Source: Diogma glabrata
Lineage: Eukaryota > Arthropoda > Insecta > Diptera > Cylindrotomidae
Assembly (NCBI GenBank): GCA_963693315.1
Contig: OY856188.1
Location: 243,429,426-243,493,425, forward strand
Direction: 5' to 3'
Length of the DNA: 64,000 nucleotides
Shown here: piece after piece, positions 30,985 to 42,005 of the stretch
Position numbering within the stretch: the stretch's first letter is position 1
Layout: each line of letters begins with the position of its first letter
Notes under the pieces: generated by a model
What the model saw: the letters and a program-made list of their open reading frames with translations, nothing else
What the model was told of the DNA's origin: nothing
Database searches by the model: none
Translations under genes and position numbers: made by a program

Positions 30985-33360
30985 CTGTGGAGTTTTAATT
31001 TCCAATGTCTTTGGAAATACTTTGGAAATACTAACGTTTTGAAAGTGACGAAAAAATTGTCGGTCCCGCTTGATAAGTGTGTTGCCTTTTGCTTAGTGGG
31101 ATTTTCTTCAGACAGAGGTTTCTGATATAACGGTTGATCAACCGTTCCATAGACTTTAGAAAGCATGAGGAAAAGCTGATCGGTCTGAAGTTTTTCGCTT
31201 CGCAATAGTTGATTTTCCCTGGTTTTGGAATAAGTACAACTCTCACGTTTCTCCAGGCCTGTGGTACATAGAGAGCTATGCAGGCCATGAAGATCTTTAA
31301 GAGCCTATCTCCTATTATGTCCAGACACCATTATATCATAAAAGGCCATATACCGTCTGGACCTGGAGATTTGATGGCTTAAAGCAGCCGATAGCCCACG
31401 ACAGAGCCTCGGGCGTTACAACTCCTTTTACCATTATCCAGTCCATTCGGTTTGGTTTTTTTCTATTTGCCGTGGCTTTCTCCTGAGGAATCTCTCCAAG
31501 CTCACAGCCAGGAAAATGGTGTTGAAACAGTGCTGTATAAGTTTCTTCATTTGAAGAAGTGTGAGTATTATTGGGTAATTTAATATTATTCAGTCTGACT
31601 AAAGGATCCTTTTTCAAGGCCTTCATTAGTGCAGCACCTTCTGTGATAGTCTCAATCGACTCGCAGTACTTTTCATAAGATCTCTTCTTTGATTTATGAA
31701 TAAGCTTTAGAAAAGTTTTATTTGCTTCACTGTACAGAGCCCAATCAGCTTCATCACGAGTTTTCAATGCTCTGTTCAGAAGTTTCTTGGATCTTTGTCT
31801 GAGTTCATCAAGGATTTCGTTCCACCAAACTGACTTTTGTGCACTTCGTTGCCTCGTTTCGGGACACGAGCTCTCAAAAGCCCAGATTAACAGATCGTGG
31901 AGTTGGTCAACAACCTGTTCAATATCCCGAACTTTGGAAATGCTTCCACTCCTCCATACCTCCTCTATAATGCTCCTGAAGGACATCCTATCCGTTTGTC
32001 TTGGATTCCGGTAGACGCGATCCTCAACTGGGATCGCCTTTACAAGAAAATCTATATATCTATAATGGCTCATGGATATATCCGTAGACACTTCCCAGCT
32101 CCTGATGTATTTAGTAGGCATAATAAACTAGGCATACTAGGCATAGTAAACTACGCGCACCAATTCCTGCGTTGGTGGGGGACTAATGGAGTCGTACGGA
32201 AGATAGGCAGACACAATAAGTATCCTCCATTTTCCATAGCTTTTCCATAACTGAGCAATCCTACGGTTAAATCACCTGGGGATAACTCAGCCAGAAGATG
32301 CCATCATAACAGTTGCATTTGCTTATGTCTTCAAGCGCGATCCAATAAACTTAACATCTACTGAACCGTACATGAAGAAAAGTTACGCTTTCAGATTAAA
32401 TATTGCTTTCGACTATCTTCACTATCGAAAAGAATGTACAGGAGGTTTTCTTCAACAGATGTTTTATCCTTAGCCAATTTCTCCTCCCCGTATGATTGGA
32501 TCCTCCGTTTGAAATTGTCCAAGCCGTTTTGAAGTCCAAGACCACCCAATAAAGCCGTCTCAGATTGTCTATGACCTGGAATCCCGATTTGGCCAGGTGC
32601 GTTAGGGAGATCACTTAATTTCATTGCTGAAGACCTTGCTCCTTCCTATGGAATGCAACCTGAAATTTCACCTACCAACCAGTTCAATGAGAAGTTTTTT
32701 GAACTTTGGAAATAAAGTTTTTCTTCTTTCATCGACAGTCGACACCCCATCAAAGGCTTGCAGAGTTCCTGTTTGTTTCAGCATATCTTCAAACAGGCGT
32801 TGCTGGATCAAATTGTTTTGTTCCTGGTTGATAATTCCATTGTTAGATTCAACAATTTCAACTAGCCCTCTCTTGGCTGCACAAGCATAGCTTGATGCAA
32901 CCTTGTTCAGACCCGTCGTTGTCTTCGACTTCGATGGAATCTTTGAGACAATATCATTTGAAGCTTTTCCGCTTTTATGCTTCAAAAACTCAAGGTGAGT
33001 CTTGTCATCATCGCCTTGTATAGGATTTGAACTGCCTTCGCAGGTAGCCCTATTATGACCCATACAAAGGCTCGCCTTGTGACACGGGACCGAGGTGATC
33101 GGTAGACGAATTTGTTCGATCATCTCAACCCTCGTGCCTAAGGGAGGTGTTGCTGCAGAGTGACCGCTAGATGCAGTGGCCTGCTCTACAATACCTGTTT
33201 GCAGTGTGAAGTCAGCCTTAGATTTCTTCTTTTTTCTCCTCACTGAACAACAAAGGTTTTTCCTCTTCCTCTTATTTTCAACTGTTACAGTGGTCTCGGA
33301 AGCCTGCATCTCCGAAGATTTGCTGACCTCCGATTCCGACTGCACTAGATGGAGACTTTA
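30985..33360 (-). pseudogene. R1-like LINE remnant (ORF1 and reverse transcriptase)
   Basis: Minus-strand order: ORF1 (33345-32668, about 225 codons) with a basic stretch ENKRKRKNLCCSVRRKKKK, then about 32624-32390 a further ORF1-like segment in two frames. Little of the endonuclease is readable. From 32121 comes its C-terminal end, RSWEVSTDISMSHYRYIDF (normal SDHR reads SHYR) and VYRNPRQTD, followed by the long linker ALKTRDEADWALYSEANKTF. Then RT domain 0-2: VPQAWRNVRVVLIPKPGKIN and AKNFRPISFSSCFLKSMERL (31288-31031). It stops near 30985, before the YADD box, so it is 3'-truncated or interrupted. ORF1 is unusually well kept relative to the rest. The element is related to the remnant at 600-2600. 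Confidence 0.8.
32668..33345 (-). CDS. LINE ORF1-like protein, open but probably inactive
   Basis: An uninterrupted frame of 225 codons from an ATG at 33345. The N-terminus is Ser/Glu-rich, then a basic nuclear-localisation-like cluster (residues about 24-43), then a low-complexity middle. The C-terminal part, NNLIQQRLFEDMLKQTGTLQ and KFKKLLIELVGR, is predicted helical. LINE ORF1 proteins of this clade bind element RNA and usually end in zinc knuckles; none is present here before the frame closes, so the product is truncated. The retroelement identity rests mainly on position upstream of the RT remnant. Confidence 0.5.
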   Translation of the reverse strand: MQSESEVSKSSEMQASETTVTVENKRKRKNLCCSVRRKKKKSKADFTLQTGIVEQATASSGHSAATPPLGTRVEMIEQIRLPITSVPCHKASLCMGHNRATCEGSSNPIQGDDDKTHLEFLKHKSGKASNDIVSKIPSKSKTTTGLNKVASSYACAAKRGLVEIVESNNGIINQEQNNLIQQRLFEDMLKQTGTLQAFDGVSTVDERRKTLFPKFKKLLIELVGR

Positions 33361-33699
33361 CAGAGACTTGTTTAAATTTCCAAGAGTCATGTGTGACACG
33401 ATCTGAAGATTTTCACAAGCCCCCGGAGTAGAGGTGGAGATGCTGCCAGATTTTGGAAAGTTTACTGTGGACGTATTTCTGTCCCCAGACTGTTCCTCTG
33501 ATTTTTGGTAGTGTTTTTTGGACGTTGTGGTACTATTATGTGTAATTGTGTGTGTTTGTGTTTTTATTTTTTTTTAAGTGAAAACTTCTTTAGGCGCGTT
33601 ATGCAATTTTGTATGAGGAAAAAATTGATATATTTGCGTTACTATTTTTACATACAAATTATCGTCAGGTTGCTTTTTGATTTAAATATCGTTTTAAAC

Positions 33700-34130
33700 G
33701 GTAGCTTGCTTTGATCAATATTTTTTTTGTTGAACATAATTTTTATGAAATTAAAACTAACGTAAGAAAGAAAGTAGAACCTGAAACAATTACATTCATA
33801 TATTAAAATTATATGTATTGGAATTTAACACATCATGATGTTACAAATTTTATCATCTAGACCAAATATGTTGTTGGTTTGGAATGGTATGTAATACATG
33901 TTTCTTAAATTAAGTGAAGACTTAATACTTGTAAATTGATACTTGATAACATCGATATCGATTTGAAGCTCACAAGTACGAGACGGAAATTGCATAAATT
34001 CTATACAAAGAAGCATAGCTTATGTATTATTAAACATGGATGGCAATCATGATAAATAAACTAAATCAAAATAAGCCGATAGTGATTTGCAAATGGCAAC
34101 AATGCGCATTAATACCAATGAATTTATCTA
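33700..34130 (-). repeat. Repeat D, copy 2
   Basis: Inverted copy of 15868-16370, placed just 5' of the LINE ORF1. It shares ATGCGCATTGTTGCC (complement), CCAAATATGTTGTTGGTTTG and the MYYxPFQTNNIFG peptide frame. Position relative to the LINE suggests 5' untranslated or promoter sequence, but in copy 1 it lies 3' of an endonuclease fragment. Confidence 0.55.
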
Positions 34131-34149
34131 CCTTCCGCTGAAAGATTTG

Positions 34150-34772
34150 TAAAATTTAAAATTGTAGATCTATGGGTGGACCACGCGTACTGTAGTCGCT
34201 GCTGTTGGCATATGAGATATCGTTATTATTTTTAGTTAGTTGCTTGGAAGTTGGAATGCTGATATATGTGAAACCCATAATAATTTTAATGATTTTAATT
34301 TAAATATTCTGAAATTTTAATTTGCAATGCTACAATAATTGAAAGATACAAAAAATACAGCTATTTCACAGTTTTACGTTTTCACTTCTGTCGGAACTCC
34401 CAAAACTGCCATTTATTTTTAAATTATTGTTAGATTTTTCCATAATGCATGTATTTGTAGGTTGGAAAGACGGTCAACCGCCTTAATTGACCAAGTGACA
34501 ATACTGCAGGGGAGACCGAGCCCTGACTGGGTCAGTCAATCGATCACCTCGGCACGGCTGACACACCACTGGATTACGGAGAGTGTATAGTTCGTGGTCC
34601 CTATTTGATATACATATTGGATCTACCCTATATGCGATCGTATTGTTAGTAAACAATAACATCAGAACAGGGGTTACACTATCCACCACCCGCGACCCGC
34701 CTGGTAGCTTACACTCAGAGCCTTAGGAGCTTACCCTCAGAGTCTCAGGAGCTTACACTCAGGAGCCTACAC
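34150..34772. other. Region with a GC-richer patch of unknown nature
   Basis: Positions 34460-34760 are less AT-rich and contain CAACCGCCTTAATTGACC and four repeats of AG(G/A)AGCTTACACTCAG at 34705-34770. A minus-strand frame 34689-34483 has no recognised motif. It is probably transposon-derived. Confidence 0.35.
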
Positions 34773-36276
34773 TTTTACTACTTGATATAAAAAATGCACT
34801 AAAACTACTAATTATTCACAAAACAAAATGTCAATTAATAAGCAAATGGTGAATAAATAAAAATTTTGATTTGGTAACATTGTGTATCATATCATTGGAT
34901 TGTGTATTGGATATTTATTATTCAGGCTGCTTAGTTAGAAATTTATTTTCAATGAATTTTCTTAAAACTATATAAAAATCACATATGCTTTGCATTAAAA
35001 AATTTAGCTTTTATTTATTTTTGACATGAATTGAATTGAATTGAAAATCTGTTCAATATTGTTGAGCCAAATTTAGAATTTTTTAGTCTACAACTCACAA
35101 CTAAACTAAATTTCAACAGAATTCTGTTTAACTTTAACACGAATTAAAATTTCAAATAAACTAAACTATAGTTGCAAAGAAATTTTTGCATTCATTCATT
35201 ATTTATTATTATTAAAATAAAATCAAAACGTTTATTTTTTTTTAATATATTATTATTATTTTAGGAAGAAACTAAAAAAATTCAAAGATGAACTCAGTTA
35301 ACAAACGAACAAAAATTATATTTTCATTATTTACTAAGGTGCTACAATACTTATTATTAGGTGTGGGGAATAATTATTTGTAACCTTGGCTGAGAAAAAT
35401 AACTTTTGTCTTGGTTTTTTGAGTAAATAATTGAAATTTCTCATGCAAGTAGTAAAAAATAGTACATTATAAACCGAGGTGATAAAGTAAATTTTCTACA
35501 TTGAGGTGGATATTAATTCGCGAGAAACGAAGTTTCGAGCGAATTAAGCACCGAAATGGAGAAAATTTTCTTCACCGAGGTTTATATACTATTTTTTTTA
35601 CTACTTGATATAAAAAATGCACTAAAACTCCTAATTATTCACAAAATAAAATGTCAATTAATAAGCAAATGGTGAATAAATAAAAATTTTGATTTGGTGA
35701 AACATTGTTTATCATATCATTGGATTGCGTATTGGATATTTATTATTCAGGGCTGCTTAGTTAGAAATTTATTTTCAATTAATTTTCTTAAAACTATATA
35801 AAAATCACATATGCTTTGCATTAAAAACTATAGCTTTTATTTATTTTTGACATGAATTGAATTGAATTGAAAATCTATTCAATATTGTTGAGCCAAATTT
35901 AGAATTTTTTTAGTCTACGACTCACAACTAAACTAAATTTCAACAGAATTCTGTTTAACACGAATTAAAATTTCAAATAAACTAAACTATAGTTGCAAAG
36001 AAGTTTTTGCATTCATTCATTATTTATTATTATTAATATAAAATCAAAACGCTTATTATTTTTTAATATATTATTATTATTTTAGGAAGAAACTAAAAAA
36101 ATTCAAAGATGAACTCAGTTAACAAACGAACAAAAATTATATTTTCATTATTTACTAAGGTGCTAAAATACTTATTATTAGGTGTGGGGAATAATTATTA
36201 GTAACCTTAGCTGAGAAAAATAACTTTTGTCTTGGGTTTTTGAGTAAATAATTGAAATTTCTCATGCAAGTAGTAA
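34773..36276. mobile_element. Tandem pair of 690-bp repeats with inverted ends
   Basis: Copy 1 (34773-35459) and copy 2 (35596-36276) are nearly identical. Each begins TTTTACTACTTGATATAAAA and ends CATGCAAGTAGTAAAA, so each has inverted ends (TTTTACTACTTG/CAAGTAGTAAAA). The small differences include a 6-bp loss (TTTAAC) in copy 2 at about 35958 and isolated substitutions. No coding capacity. The arrangement resembles either two MITE copies side by side or a terminal-repeat element with a very short interior. Confidence 0.75.
35460..35595. repeat. Hairpin between the two 690-bp repeats
   Basis: Imperfect palindrome: ATAAACCGAGGTGA on the left and TCACCGAGGTTTATA on the right, with inner arms AATTTTCTACATT/AAATGGAGAAAATT and core TTCGCGAGAAACGAAGTTTC. 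It belongs to the same visual class as the CpG-cored hairpins at 9370 and 44320. Confidence 0.7.
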
Positions 36277-36289
36277 AAAAAATATTATA

Positions 36290-36930
36290 TACGTACAAAT
36301 ATCAGTATTATGTTGAAAAAACTTTTAGCACAATATATATTCAAAAGAATTCGATTATTGAAAGATTAATATGACACATAGTCGTTTGTTTCCAACGAAA
36401 ATATTTTATTAAAAAAATCAATTTTCTTACATCAAATAATATTTCCTTTGTTAATATTTCCTTTCCATAAAATTTTCGTCGTCATTAAATATATCTCAAA
36501 AATCTTTTGTTTCTTACAATATGAATTATTCAAAACATTTTTCTCGATTATACGTTTTTTAGTCTTTTCTTTTTATATTTTTGTTTTATTATTTTAAATC
36601 AAATAACTTATTTTGTCGTCTCGGTTTTTAGAACATCTTAATAATTTATTTATTTTTTTTTCGGTTGTATCGTGCCTATCTCATATCTGACATATTTGGT
36701 GTTAACTGTTAAAAAAGAAAAACTTATGTTCACGATAAAAAATTCTGAATTAAAAAAAATGTGGGGAAGTTTATTGTTTATTTTATTAATTTTAAATTTA
36801 AACAAATTATTAATTTATGAGTAAAATCCACCGAAAAAGTATGATTTTTAATCAAACAAATCTAACCAGTTCTTCATATGCCTTATAAGTTCCAAAACTA
36901 TGCGGCCAACCAACATTTAGTTTGTTATTT
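36290..36930. other. AT-rich stretch without gene
   Basis: Nothing recognised beyond A/T runs. Confidence 0.4.
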
Positions 36931-36939
36931 CCATTAAGG

Positions 36940-37375
36940 GGGGGGGTTATGGTTTTAAAATAATTTTATTTGCATTTATTTTTTAATTTTTTTTTCTGAA
37001 TGAACAATATGTGGAGAATATTGTGTACAAATTTTAAGTCAATCCGAGTAAAACTAACGGAGTTACAGCATGTCAACAGGGGCGGGTATGGGTTTTAAAT
37101 TATTTTTTTTGCATTTTTTTTTTAATTTTTTTTCTGAATGAACAATATGTCGAGAATATTGTGTACAAATTTTAAGGCAATCCAAGTAAAACTAACGGAG
37201 TTACAGCGTTTCAACAGGGGGGGGGGGGGGGGTGCTTATGGTTTTAAAATTATTTGTGTTGCATTTTTTTTTTAAATTTTTTTTCTGAATGAACAATATG
37301 TCGAGAATATTGTGTATAAATTTTAAGTCAATCCGAGGAAAACTAACGGAATTACAGCGTTTCAACAGGGTTGCC
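36940..37375. repeat. Three tandem 140-150-bp units with a G16 run
   Basis: Units start at about 36943, 37084 and 37233, each with ATGGTTTTAAA, CTGAATGAACAATATGT, GAATATTGTGTA and ACTAACGGA(G/A)TTACAGC. They are separated by G-runs, the longest being 16 consecutive G at 37217-37232. A partial continuation (37375-37460) follows. Non-coding. Confidence 0.85.
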
Positions 37376-38603
37376 GTTTGACCCCATTTCCCCGAAAACG
37401 TCATTTTTTAAGTTCGTGAGCACTAGAACTCAAAATCTACTGAACCGATCCTTTTGAAAATTTGAACATTACTTCTTCACATCAATCAACAGGTAATCAG
37501 GAAGAGTTTTTTTTTTGTTATTTTTTCCTATTTTTTATTAACAAATTATACGCGATTTTTGAGCTAAAATCGCGTTTTTCACTTCAGTTCCAAGTGCTGC
37601 AAAAAATAGAACAAGAAAAAAAGCTCTTCTTGATTACCTCGAGAAATACATCACCTTTAAAACGCATATCAATTTTTTTGTTTCACATGATCCGGTAACG
37701 AGTTATAATGTTCACCGCAAAACCCCTTTTTTTCAAGGTGCCTCTGGAAATCCAACGTCACCGGCTTATTTATCTATATATTTAAAAGAAATTTTTTTCT
37801 GACATACTTCAAAAGTTGTACAATAATATGTAATTAAATTTAATAAAATTTTATTACTCATGTCACCGCAAAAAAATCACAAAAATATTATTTTTTTTCG
37901 TCTTTAAAACCATACCCCTCCCCTTAAAAAATAATTACATATTTTTTCGGCGCTTAACTTTAATATTTTTTTTGCACTCTGTTTTTCTATCGCACTCTTT
38001 CATTTCTTCTCTCTTACTCTTCTCTTTTCTTCCCTCATTTTTGAATATTTTATTTTTATCTCGTCCTCTTTTGCTTTTCTCTTTCATTATCTTCTTTCTT
38101 TCATCCTTCTTTATCTTCAACAAAATCAAACAAAAAATTTGCGACGCTGATGCATAAGCTGACTTCACCACAGCTCTGGAAACATAGTGTTCTGGATATA
38201 AAGTCAGCTAATATCCATCAAATACTTTATAAATTATGTTATAGATTTCGCGTAGTTGTAATTATAAAAATATTAAAGAAAGTAGTAGTATCCCAACAAA
38301 CATAAATTCTGTTGTACGAGAAAAATTTAAAAAAAATCAGTACCGGAAGTTGGGATGCACAACTGTTGTGAACGTACTAAATGTGTATGTACCAAGTTTC
38401 ATCAAATTCGATTAACAGGTACAGATGTTATTGAGCTTTCAAAAAACAGGTGATTATAAGTAATTGAAGATTTAAACTTAGAGGTGTTCGAGAGACCCCC
38501 CAAATTTAAAATGAATTCAGATCTTCCATTTTCAAGTGAACCTGGATCAAAGGCTTTTTTATATTGGTAAGAAATCTAGGGCTATTTCGGACTGGAAAGG
38601 ACT
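37376..38603. other. Non-coding stretch with a pyrimidine-rich tract
   Basis: Positions 37970-38125 are a CT-rich tract (TTTCTTC/CTCTTTT words). The frames on both strands through it are low complexity. The rest shows no gene. Confidence 0.45.
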
Positions 38604-38796
38604 AGAAGCATCAAGCAACAAGCTTGAAGCATTGAGCATCATGCATAAAGCTTGAATCATCAAGCTTGAAGCATCAAGCTTGAAGTATCAAACTTGATGC
38701 GTAAAGCTAGATGCTTGATGCTTCAAGCTTGATGATTGAATCTTCAAGCTTGATGATTCAAGCTTGATGCTTGCTACTTCAAGCTTAATGCTTGGT
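38604..38796. repeat. AAGCTTGATGC satellite, locus 2
   Basis: Switches strand inside: GCATCAAGCTTGAAGC up to about 38690, then GATGCTTCAAGCTTGATG to 38795. Directly abuts the left end of the hAT-like element. Confidence 0.88.
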
Positions 38797-39349
38797 CAGG
38801 GTTTCCAACGATTAACATGAATTGAAATAGTGACATAGGTGACAAATTGGTTTGAAAATAGTGACAGCATTAAAAAATAGAGACAAGCATACAACCATAG
38901 TTAATGATTGTTATAGACAGGGTAACATACATTCATGTAATTTTCATCGTAAAACCTTCGCTAAAAAGAGCCAAATGATCTAAAAACATCAGAATAAAAA
39001 AAAATAAATTAATAATAGGTCCTGTTTCTTCTTCTTAATAAGTTTTTCTAATTTGTCTTCCTTAATTTACAATTCTTTGTAATTATCTCTTACGGATTGT
39101 ACCCCTGATACTAAAGTATCAATAAAATTTCAGATTTTTCTACAGATTTCTTATTCTATAGATTGGCTATTTTTCGTTTCGTATCATTAGGAATCTCATC
39201 AATAGACTTTAATTTTATTTTACGAATCTTCTCTTTCCTTTTTCAGATCTATTTCAAGTTGTTCTATAATCTCATTTTCTTTGGCTTTCGTTTCTGCTCT
39301 TTGTAAATATAAAAAATCAGTAAGATCAGACTGGTTTGGTTAATCTATT

Positions 39350-40650
39350 TCTAAATTTCTCTTTTTTTCTCATCCTCAAGGTGCCTTTTAAATTTTGAAC
39401 CAGAAACTTTACCAGCCAAAATTATTTCTTTTAATATAGGCAAGAGAGCAAGATTACTGTCAAAATATCTTATACCGTCAAGCATATATGAGCTTAGAAT
39501 TTAATGTGTCTTCACCCATGGCTGATCTCCCATTAGGCAAGATACGACCAGATAAGGAAAATCCACGCTCCACATCTGCGTTTCTATGACAAACTATAAG
39601 AATTGTTTTCAAAAACTTATCAAGAACAGGATATTTAATATCCCCAAGCGGAGTCTTGATTTAAAAAATTTGTAGAAAATTTTTATCAATACGTGAGTTA
39701 TAATCGAATTCAGAATGAAGTAAATGTATCTCGATTCTTAATGCATCTACATCGACACCAAACATATTGTCTAGCTTTTGGATTTTTGAGATCAATCAAA
39801 CTCAAGTAAGTAAAGAAGTAATTGGAATATTTTCAATTCAAAGGTATGGTTTGAAGTTTCTCAGAAAAAAACTTCAATTCACATTTTACGTGTTTCGGAT
39901 GGGATTCGAACCTACCCTCGTCAGTGCCCGGCTCGAATCCTTGGGCAGACACGCTATCGATTACGCCGTTGAGGCGATGACAATTTCAAAGTTGAAACTT
40001 CTTCATCACTTAATTATTTTTTACTTAAGTTGAATTTTTTAAGTAAAAATAATTAAGTGATGAAGAAGTTTCAACTTTGAAATTGTCGTCGCCTCAACGG
40101 CGTAATCGATAGCGTGTCTGCCCAAGGATTCGAGCCGGGCACTGACGAGGGTAGGTTCGAATCCCATCCGAAACATGTAAAATGTGAATTGAAGTTTTTT
40201 TCTGAGAAACTTCAAACCATACCTTTGAATTGAAAATATTCCAATTACTTCTTTACTTACTTGAGTTTAATTGATCTCAAAAATCCAAAATAAATTTAAA
40301 ATTCCCTTAATGTAGTCTAATGTTAATACATATAGGACTACAAATTGACCAAGTGTCAGCCATTGATTTCACATTGATTGGAAACAATCAATAATGACTA
40401 TACAATCGTGACTTAGGATGTTAATTAGAATTGAAATATTCCGCATTCTATGAATTCACACAAAATATTGTCTAGAAATTTAATGCGAAAAATCCCATAT
40501 ATTGTCTAGCTTTAAAATAGGTCCAAGGATACAATTTTTATTTAATTTCATTCCTTTGGAGTTCATTTTATTATTTTCGTTCATTCCGCATGTAGAAAAA
40601 AAAGTCAATACTGTTTTGTCACCCTTTTTATTTATTTGAATAACAAACTT
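39350..40650 (-). pseudogene. hAT transposase C-terminal remnant, split by a SINE
   Basis: The minus strand downstream of the SINE (from 39778) reads KLDNMFGVDVDALRIEIHLL, SEFDYNSRIDKNF, GDIKYPVLDKFLKTILIVCH, then NADVERGFSLSGRILPNGRS and MGEDTLNSKL. The last part is the hAT dimerisation region (family: N..VER.FS...I....R..M...TLN..L). It is followed by RYFDSNLALLPILKEIILAG and KFKRHLEDEKKRE, a tail common in these transposases. At least one stop interrupts the tail. Upstream of the SINE (40514 up) the frame continues for a few codons (GPILKLD). Inactive. Confidence 0.75.
39779..40498 (+). mobile_element. tRNA-derived SINE, copy 2, with inverted-duplicated head
   Basis: Flanked by a 15-bp direct repeat ATATTGTCTAGCTTT (39764-39778 and 40499-40513). 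The SINE proper reads plus from about 40033: leader, tRNA-like head (about 40088-40165, with GTAATCGATAGCGTGTC and the B-box GGTAGGTTCGAATCC) and body to 40498. In front of it, 39776-40030 is the reverse complement of the first 260 bp, making a 517-bp near-perfect palindrome centred at about 40033 (loop TTGAATTTTTT). Both halves lie within the single target duplication. The head resembles a tRNA but is not a functional gene. Confidence 0.8.
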
Positions 40651-41150
40651 GCATAATTAGACAAACCATTCTGAAAAATAATCAATTTTTATTTTTAAGA
40701 CGAAGTAAAGCATCAAATTTGAAGCAAAGATGATTTGTGTAAGTATTTAAAAAATAAAAATTATCCTGTTGGCAACAGCAAATATAGGTTTATTTTTGTT
40801 TTTTTTTTCATCCATAATTGTGTGCGTTATTAGTCTTAATAAAATAAAAAGCTGTTAATCTAACTCTGTTTCGCGATTGCTGCGGAACACCAATATTAGT
40901 ATTTTATTGGGTCAGTGTTCAATGATATATTTTATTTTTCGATGAAAAGTTCACAAATTTGCGAGAGAATAAAATTCATTAATTATGAACCAAATACAGC
41001 GTTTTATCCTTCCGACAGACTAACATTTAACTAACTATTAATTTAAAATACTAATCAATGAAGTTTAGATTAAAAAAAAGTAAAACAAATAAAAATAAAC
41101 CATTAATTATAAGATTAAATTCATTGTTTATTTTTATTCGTTAATCCTTT
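40514..41150. other. Element interior without gene
   Basis: AT-rich. Positions 40760-40870 and 41515-41640 share a direct repeat (AATATA(G/A)GTTTATTTTT and TTGTGTGCG). Confidence 0.45.
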
Positions 41151-41152
41151 TT

Positions 41153-42005
41153 GTACCATTAATTCCAAACAATTAAACAAATTGAATTCAATTTCGATAT
41201 TTATTTAAAGGTTTGGTATTTTGGTATGAAAGATATCAAAGTTCTAACTAGTAATACTAATTAGAATTGAGATACAAAAAAAACAATCATAAAAAATTCA
41301 TTTTTTTCACAATGGAAATTTAATTCAATTTAATCGTAGTAGCCTTTGCCTTTTCAATATTCATGGAACACGTGGATTAGTTTGAATTTATTGTTTTTTA
41401 TATAATCAGAGCGAAAACGTTTGTTTTTATTTTTTTTATAAAATACATACAATTAAATTATTTATAAAATAGAATCAAACAAACTTATTTCAATGTCTAA
41501 ATAAATAAATTATTTTATCCTTCTGGCGCCTGTTAATATAAGTTTATTTTTATCATTTTAGAACTATATTTGTGTGCGCTACTTTTCTTAATAGAATAAA
41601 ATAAACAGATGTTAATTTCTTTTAATGCTGGGAAATAAAACAATTTATTTGATTGTATCAAACTCTGAAATAATTTTTTTTGATTGTATTTTGTTAATAA
41701 TTTTATTCTATTTTATAAAAAAATCAAGAAAAACGTTTTCGCTCTGCTTATATAAAAAACAATAAATTCAAACTAATCCGCATGCTCCTCTATCGAATAT
41801 TAAAAAAGGCAAAGACTACTACGATTAAATTAAATTAAATTTCCATTGTGAAAAAAATAAGTTTTCTTATGATTGTTTTTTGGTTTCTCAATTCTCATTA
41901 GTATTACTAGTTAGAACTTTAATATCTTTCATACCAAAATACCAAACCTTTAATTAAATATGGTAATTAAATTCAATTTATTTAATTGTTTGGAATTTAA
42001 CATAC
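41153..42005. repeat. 850-bp inverted repeat
   Basis: The arms (about 41153-41455 and 41700-42005) share AAAGGTTTGGTATTTTGGTA, GTTCTAACTAGTAATACTAA, TTTTTTCACAATGGAAATTT and GAGCGAAAACGTTT with complements on the other side. The loop is about 245 bp. Non-coding. Nearby a 54-bp hairpin (about 42930-42985, ATTATATTATACAAGAGATT with its complement) is separate. Confidence 0.75.

Noticed and set aside
35460..35595. Interior of a miniature LTR retrotransposon
   Set aside because: The 690-bp repeats end in inverted repeats rather than TG...CA, and no primer-binding or polypurine site was seen.
38796..38797. Exact 8-bp target duplication for the hAT-like element
   Set aside because: Left flank TGCTTGGT and right flank CTTAATGC differ; the similar word five bases away is expected from the satellite, so no duplication is claimed.
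40088..40165. Functional tRNA gene
   Set aside because: Good B box but the arms do not close into an acceptor stem; the whole lies inside a SINE with a target-site duplication.
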